Of a DNA stretch of 20,927 nucleotides, positions 17,157 to 20,927 are shown one piece after another; position 1 is the stretch's first letter; every line of letters begins with the position of its first letter. Both the position numbers and the translations under genes were made by a program. Origin of the DNA: CAZPAH01 sp964584495 (GTDB taxonomy: Bacteria > Krumholzibacteriota > Krumholzibacteriia > Krumholzibacteriales > Krumholzibacteriaceae); the NCBI GenBank assembly GCA_964584495.1, contig CAZPAH010000043.1:1-20927 (forward strand), read 5' to 3'. Under the pieces are notes generated by a model that worked only from the letters and a program-made list of their open reading frames with translations, did no database searches and had not been told where the DNA came from.

Positions 17157-17186
17157 TTGACGGGCAAATTCGATTTGTGCTATAAT
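17157..17186 (+). promoter_or_regulatory. Strong sigma70-type promoter of the vWA mosaic gene
   Basis: TTGACG (17157-17162), an 18-base spacer ending in TGC (extended -10) and a perfect TATAAT (17181-17186). Transcription would start near 17193, leaving a leader of about 150 bases. I see no named riboswitch or strong hairpin in that leader. Confidence 0.8.
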
Positions 17187-17343
17187 CATTATAATATCAA
17201 CAGGTTTCGAAATTTTTTCGGGCAGGAAACAACATCGAAGCAGTCTCGAAAATCTGTAACGTGTATTCCGCCGTTGAGCCGACCTTCTCTGTAATTACGG
17301 TCCGGTGCAGACAGGTCTTGTAAACAAAAAAGGGGAGGTCGCC

Positions 17344-19461
17344 TTGAAGCATCTTGCGTTGCTCGCCATTATCTGCCTGGCCTTATCGTCCGGGCCCGCC
17401 GCCGCACAGCCGGTGATCGTCGAAGAGGGCTGGACACAGATCAGGGCAATACCGTTCGACAATCCGATCGCAGCCCACTTCAACCCCATCGATGGCTGCA
17501 TTTACGCAGCCTGCCGCGAGACCGGTTCCGACGGTGTCTTTCGTATCGACGGCATGGGATTCACGGTCCAGATCGCAAGCGGAACATTCCTCGCAGGAGT
17601 CGTCGTGGATCCGCAGAGCGGCGATATATTCTCGTCCGACAGCTATGACGGCAAGATATATCGCTCTCAGCTCGGCACAATCGGACGACAAATCTGGGTC
17701 TCGGGATTTCACAGCGGAGATGACGATCCGATGGGCATGGCGATCGCGCCGGCCGACTACACGGGCGACGTTCTCGCGCAAGGCGAGGCGCTGGTCGTCG
17801 ATGGAGGGTACACAGGGCCCGATGAGATCTGGCTCTGGTCGCCGGCGACGAGCGAGGGGGAGGTCCTGCTGCATACAGATGACGGGACGCTGGTCGAAGC
17901 TGTGGATATCGCGATCGGGTCCTCGACCATCCATCTCGTCGATGTCGGAGAGACGGCCCCCGGCGCTATCTACTCGCTTGGCGCCGGAGGGGTTCTCACC
18001 CCTCTCACGACCTCGGAGCCGCTGGCCGATCCGTGCGGCATCACCTATGATCCGGAGAACGGCCATCTCCTTGTTCTCGATCAGGGGGACGACCGGCTGG
18101 TGCGGATCGACCCGGTGACCGGCGATGTGAGCGACGTGCTCACGGGAGTCGCCGTCAGCGATTACGGTTGGGGCGGTGTCGATATAACCGCCGACGGCCG
18201 ACAGCTAGTCGTTTCAGCGTTCGATAGCGATTCCATTTTCGTTTACGCACGCTGCGACGCCGTCGGGCACCCAGAGGTGGATTGCGACGGCAACGGCGTC
18301 TACGACGTCTGCGATATCGCCGGTGGAGCGCCCGACTGCAACGGCAACGGAGTGCCGGACGACTGCGACCTCGCGTTGGGCACGAGCGATGATTGCAATC
18401 TCGACGGCATCCCGGACGACTGCCCTGATTGCCCTCCGGTGGAAGTCATATTCATCATGGACACATCCGCCTCGATGGACGACGAGGCAGCTGTTTTATG
18501 TGGAAGCATGGACCAGGTCGTAGCGAACCTCGATGCGGCCGGCCTCGATGTTATACCGAAGTTGTGGGCAATCTGCGACCTGCCGGGCGGCCCTTACGGA
18601 TGCCTTGAGGACTACGTGACCAACCAGCTCGGTACCACCGTTCCCGGATCTCCGCCTGCCGGCCTGGAGGTTCTCGGCGCCTGCACGGGCGTCAACGAAG
18701 GCTGCCAGGAAGATTGGGCCCTAGCGACCGCCGTCGTCGCCGGGTTCTACCCCTGGCAGGATGAGGGAGAGTCGATTCGACTGATCATCCCTCTATCCGA
18801 TGAAGGCCCGTGTTGCGGCGACCCGGTCAATGAAAAGGATGAGGCAGCGATAGAGCACGCCATCTCCATCGCCAGGGCGGCGGGAGTCACGGTGTCGCCG
18901 ATCACGGGGACCGGCACCTTGTCGACCGTACGGACACTTGCCCAAGCCCTCGCCGACTCCACCGGGGGCATACATTTCAATTCGACGGAGCCGGTGCTCG
19001 ACATCGCGGAATCCATAGTCGATCTGGTGCTGGACGCCTGCGCCGCTTTCACCGACTGCAACGGGAACGGCACCCTGGACGAGTGCGACATCGCAAGCGG
19101 TTTCAGCGACGATCTGAACGGCAACGGCGTGCCCGACGAGTGCGAGTCCACGACCGGCGTGGATCCTGAAACGCCGAAAGCAAGGGCTTTTAATCTGGAG
19201 CAGAACTCGCCCAATCCATTCAACCCGTCGACCACTATAGCGTTCGTCCTCCCGGTGGATGCTCAAGTAGACTTGGTGGTCTTCGCGCCGGACGGCCGGC
19301 GCGTGGCCACGCTGGCCAGCGGTCGGTTCGGAGCAGGCCGCAACGAGGTCGTTTGGAACGGATGCAACGACGCGGGCAAACAGGTCGCTTCCGGCGTTTA
19401 TTTCTATCGCATAGAAGTCAACGGGCACAGGGAGGCGAGGAGGATGGTATTGGTCCGATAG
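17344..19461 (+). CDS. Secreted mosaic protein: propeller-like region, Ca-binding repeats, vWA domain, FlgD-Ig tail
   Basis: Protein of 705 residues from a TTG start. I chose TTG 17344 because GGGGAGG sits about five bases upstream and the product starts with a compact signal peptide ending in GPAAA; an upstream GTG (17305) would add a charged stretch without a good site. Residues about 30-310 look like a beta-propeller (VVVDPQSGDIFSSDSYDGKIYR). Residues 313-364 are Cys-rich DCNGNGVPDDCD repeats of Ca-binding type. A von Willebrand A domain (about 366-570) opens with VIFIMDTSASM, whose Asp373, Ser375 and Ser377 form the MIDAS start. One more NGNG..DECD pair follows. Residues about 617-705 are a FlgD-Ig/T9SS-type tail (SPNPFNPST, ASGVYFYRI, RRMVLVR). 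vWA domains usually bind ligands or partner proteins through a divalent metal; an adhesive surface role is inference. It is transcribed alone. Confidence 0.9.
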   Translation: MKHLALLAIICLALSSGPAAAQPVIVEEGWTQIRAIPFDNPIAAHFNPIDGCIYAACRETGSDGVFRIDGMGFTVQIASGTFLAGVVVDPQSGDIFSSDSYDGKIYRSQLGTIGRQIWVSGFHSGDDDPMGMAIAPADYTGDVLAQGEALVVDGGYTGPDEIWLWSPATSEGEVLLHTDDGTLVEAVDIAIGSSTIHLVDVGETAPGAIYSLGAGGVLTPLTTSEPLADPCGITYDPENGHLLVLDQGDDRLVRIDPVTGDVSDVLTGVAVSDYGWGGVDITADGRQLVVSAFDSDSIFVYARCDAVGHPEVDCDGNGVYDVCDIAGGAPDCNGNGVPDDCDLALGTSDDCNLDGIPDDCPDCPPVEVIFIMDTSASMDDEAAVLCGSMDQVVANLDAAGLDVIPKLWAICDLPGGPYGCLEDYVTNQLGTTVPGSPPAGLEVLGACTGVNEGCQEDWALATAVVAGFYPWQDEGESIRLIIPLSDEGPCCGDPVNEKDEAAIEHAISIARAAGVTVSPITGTGTLSTVRTLAQALADSTGGIHFNSTEPVLDIAESIVDLVLDACAAFTDCNGNGTLDECDIASGFSDDLNGNGVPDECESTTGVDPETPKARAFNLEQNSPNPFNPSTTIAFVLPVDAQVDLVVFAPDGRRVATLASGRFGAGRNEVVWNGCNDAGKQVASGVYFYRIEVNGHREARRMVLVR

Positions 19462-19770
19462 GGCTGCTGGGTCTTTTTTGAGGCGAATGTGCTCTTGAAA
19501 GGACCGGGTGGCGAGTGATGTGGAAATAGGCGTAACTATAAGGTTACGCACGAGCTCGCCGAAGTTTCGAGCATAGAGGCTGGAGGGGAGGGCGAGAAAG
19601 AAGAAGGGGAAGCGGTCTTGCAGGATCCGATTCCCCTTTTCGGTTGTGAGGGGCGGGCTCGAAGCGCCTATCCCTCACCGAGATGGCGGCGTGTAATATC
19701 GAAGCGCACTCCGTATCCCGCCAGGCGCGCCCGGTTGTCGTCAGGCGCACCTGTATATATCAGGCTCACA
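19462..19770. other. Intergenic region between converging genes, no gene seen
   Basis: 309 bases between the stop of the vWA mosaic gene and the stop of the small lipoprotein gene. It contains a perfect 7-bp hairpin GCGTAAC / GTTACGC (19530-19536 and 19543-19549, loop TATAAG) without a T-tract, then a terminator hairpin (19604-19640). I see no coding sequence with a supported start. Confidence 0.6.
19604..19640. terminator. Likely terminator for the converging genes
   Basis: AAGGGGAA (19604-19611) pairs with TTCCCCTT (19631-19638), with an inner CGG/CCG stem (19613-19615 and 19627-19629). T residues continue on the plus strand. On the minus strand the arm is followed by a T-rich stretch, so it may serve both genes. 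Confidence 0.65.
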
Positions 19771-20472
19771 CTATTTCCCGTCGAGCGCCGGCAGAAGGTC
19801 TCTTATCTTCGACGTGGGCAGCGAGCGGCTCTTCAGGCCCATCTGCGGAGCTGCCTCCTCCAATGTGGTCCTTTCGGCCCCGAGGAAGAACTGGTCGTCG
19901 CAAATATATGACGCGCTGTAGCCGACGTAGCCAGCCTCGATGTGGTATGTCAGCGAGGAGGTCAGGTGGTCGGTGTCGGTGAAGGTCACGGTGAATTGGA
20001 CGGTATAGTCGTAGAATACCCCGTCCGCCTCGGTATATTCATTCCACTCGTCCTGTCCCTTGCGGGCGGCCTCGTCCCAGGTCACCATCCAGCCGGCGAA
20101 GCAGATCATATTGTCCTCGATCGTCACCATCTGGTAGTTGGTCGAAACGAAAGAGTATTCGCAGGATTCCGTCACATCGCCCGCCTGCATCGTCGTTATA
20201 TAGAAGACGCCCTCGTAGGGGGACCCTGAGCAGTCGGGGCAATCGGGACAATCCGGACAATCGTCCAGGAAGACGGTGTCGGGGTCGCAGGGACCGTCCG
20301 CGTAGATATAGACAGTATCGACGATCGTCTCGCCGGTCCCACCGCCACCAGGATCGCCGGTGCCGCCATCGCCTGTGACCGTAACGTTCGTCGACTGGTC
20401 GCTCCCGCAGCCGTAACCTATCAAAGCCATGAGGAATAGGGTAAAAATAATGGAAATAACCGGGTTTTTCAT
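19771..20472 (-). CDS. Small lipoprotein with Gly-rich linker and CPD repeats
   Basis: Lipoprotein of 233 residues. The N-terminus MKNPVISIIFTLFLMALIGYGC is a classic signal with Cys22 as lipid site. A Gly/Thr-rich linker (about 30-50) and a short Cys-Pro-Asp repeat (DDCPDCPDCPDCSG, about 70-83) precede a beta-rich domain of about 110 residues (YEGVFYITTMQAGDV to FFLGAERTT) that I do not recognise; a lipocalin-like barrel is possible but unproven. The last 30 residues are basic and polar. The ATG at 20472 has GGGGAG seven bases upstream. A strong promoter (20628-20657) and a structured leader precede it, so it is probably a regulated single gene. Clustered Cys in a linker could bind metal or form disulfides; this is inference. 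Confidence 0.88.
   Translation of the reverse strand: MKNPVISIIFTLFLMALIGYGCGSDQSTNVTVTGDGGTGDPGGGGTGETIVDTVYIYADGPCDPDTVFLDDCPDCPDCPDCSGSPYEGVFYITTMQAGDVTESCEYSFVSTNYQMVTIEDNMICFAGWMVTWDEAARKGQDEWNEYTEADGVFYDYTVQFTVTFTDTDHLTSSLTYHIEAGYVGYSASYICDDQFFLGAERTTLEEAAPQMGLKSRSLPTSKIRDLLPALDGK
20231..20266. repeat. Four 9-bp tandem repeats encoding the CPD motif
   Basis: Four 9-base units of type CAATCSGGA run through 20231-20266. On the minus strand they encode the Cys-Pro-Asp triplets of the small lipoprotein. Such short units can change number by slippage without breaking the frame. Confidence 0.7.
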
Positions 20473-20522
20473 TGCTCACTCCCCGTTGTAGGACCGTGTG
20501 ATGCAGATCGAGCAATTTAGAT

Positions 20523-20612
20523 CCCCTCCGGGGGCGATCCCCCGTCCGGGGCAATAAAAAAACCCGCGAAACACCTCCTTGTGTCATATCCCGCCTTCTG
20601 GCGGGTGGTGTT
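20523..20612 (-). promoter_or_regulatory. Structured leader, possible attenuator, of the small lipoprotein gene
   Basis: In the predicted transcript an outer stem AACACC/GGTGTT (20607-20612 with 20570-20575) encloses a perfect hairpin CCCGCC-AGAA-GGCGGG (20605-20590). Downstream, CGCGGG directly before seven T (20567-20555) can pair instead with the ACCCGC arm, giving a terminator-like form. A second GC-rich hairpin (CGGGGG ATCG CCCCCG, 20544-20529) follows before the ribosome binding site. Mutually exclusive pairings plus a T-run are what an attenuator or riboswitch looks like, but no known class matches. It could instead end a transcript coming from beyond the window. Confidence 0.45.
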
Positions 20613-20627
20613 CCTCGAGTTTTAATA

Positions 20628-20657
20628 ATTGTACCATTTTTCGATGAGGGGGGTCAA
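20628..20657 (-). promoter_or_regulatory. Strong sigma70-type promoter of the small lipoprotein gene
   Basis: On the minus strand TTGACC (20652-20657), an 18-base spacer ending in TGG (extended -10) and TACAAT (20628-20633). Transcription would start near 20621, giving a leader of about 148 bases that contains the hairpins described for 20523-20612. Confidence 0.78.
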
Positions 20658-20715
20658 GGCGTAAAAGGCATCTCGAATCGTTCTCTCAAACGTTCATGGC
20701 AGCTACGGGCAGGTG

Positions 20716-20756
20716 GCAAGTTTTCGACCGCCACCGGTGGCGGTCAGAAATCTTGC
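20716..20756. repeat. 41-base near-perfect inverted repeat
   Basis: A perfect 20-base palindrome, GACCGCCACCGGTGGCGGTC (20726-20745), is flanked by TTTC/GAAA and GCAAG/CTTGC arms, broken only by one bulged A and one T.T mismatch. No T-tract follows, so it is not a standard terminator. The half-site (GGTGGCAAGTTTTCGACC) resembles, from memory, terminal repeats of some IS21-type elements; I cannot verify this. It could also be an operator or a REP-like unit. Confidence 0.7.
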
Positions 20757-20909
20757 AGTCAGCTGGTACTCCATTTAATATATAGGGGTTGCGCGCGACC
20801 ACCCGAGCGCGGGCTACATTATGTTAACCAATTTTCAAATGCCCCTTTCTTATTAAAGTACCCCTCTCTTCTCAACGGAGAGATGCTCTACCTAGAAAGG
20901 ATCTTCCTC

Positions 20910-20927
20910 ATGAGGCTCTACCCCATG
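20910..20927 (+). CDS. Possible start of a plus-strand gene cut by the window end
   Basis: ATG at 20910 followed by six open codons (MRLYPM) to the last base. GAAAGGA lies about ten bases upstream. A weak promoter (TTGCAG 20753-20758, 17 bases, TAATAT 20776-20781) could serve it. Six codons cannot be identified. The stretch 20782-20909 otherwise shows nothing I can support. Confidence 0.25.

Noticed and set aside
17077..17160. A short peptide with VADVHT-like hexapeptide repeats in the plus frame ending TGA at 17158-17160
   Set aside because: No start codon or ribosome binding site precedes it, and the first repeat unit is out of frame by one base. I treat the region as a non-coding repeat array.
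19530..19549. Perfect 7-bp hairpin as terminator of the vWA gene
   Set aside because: No T-tract follows on either strand; the hairpin at 19604-19640 fits better.

Overview
The window is a stretch of chromosome from an uncultivated bacterium, most likely from the FCB-like radiation (Krumholzibacteriota, Eisenbacteria, Zixibacteria and relatives). Three large secreted proteins end in FlgD-Ig/T9SS-type C-terminal domains with the SPNPFNPST signature, and most other genes encode lipoproteins with Ig, NHL, vWA or Ca-binding DxDxDG modules. Promoters look like ordinary sigma70 sites and starts carry good Shine-Dalgarno sequences, which argues against typical Bacteroidota. Two runs of ten N (10130-10139 and 14192-14201) mark scaffold joins, so this is probably a metagenome assembly. 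The lineage is inference.

Layout. Positions 1-1396 (minus) hold most of a TrkH potassium transporter, cut by the window edge. Positions 1566-8916 (minus) hold a secreted FlgD-Ig protein between two paralogous lipoproteins (A and B). An AT-rich divergent promoter region (8917-9181) separates these from a plus-strand pair: a pentapeptide-repeat protein and a small unknown protein interrupted by an assembly gap (9182-10315). A strong bidirectional terminator (10391-10427) follows. Positions 10518-16924 (minus) hold a FlgD-tailed protein with a papain/C39-like Cys-His-Asp triad, an NHL beta-propeller lipoprotein, and a third paralog (C) whose stop overlaps the NHL gene start. A 419-base divergent region with an array of 18-19-bp repeats leads to a plus-strand mosaic protein (propeller, Ca-binding repeats, vWA domain, FlgD tail; 17344-19461). 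A small lipoprotein (19771-20472, minus) lies behind a good promoter and a structured leader. The last 200 bases contain a long near-perfect inverted repeat and perhaps the start of a further gene.

How it fits together. Except for TrkH and the pentapeptide pair, every gene appears to export a product to the envelope or surface. The clearest novelty is the three-member lipoprotein family (A, B, C): N-terminal Ig-like domains, a C-terminal region resembling the non-catalytic class I glutamine amidotransferase/ThuA-like fold, and a conserved C-terminal tail. Its members sit beside different secreted partners. I propose a surface-display or binding role, but no substrate can be read from the sequence. 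The pentapeptide/small-protein pair has an N-terminus of a type I recall from effector-linked pentapeptide proteins and is the best candidate for an intracellular conflict or signalling unit.
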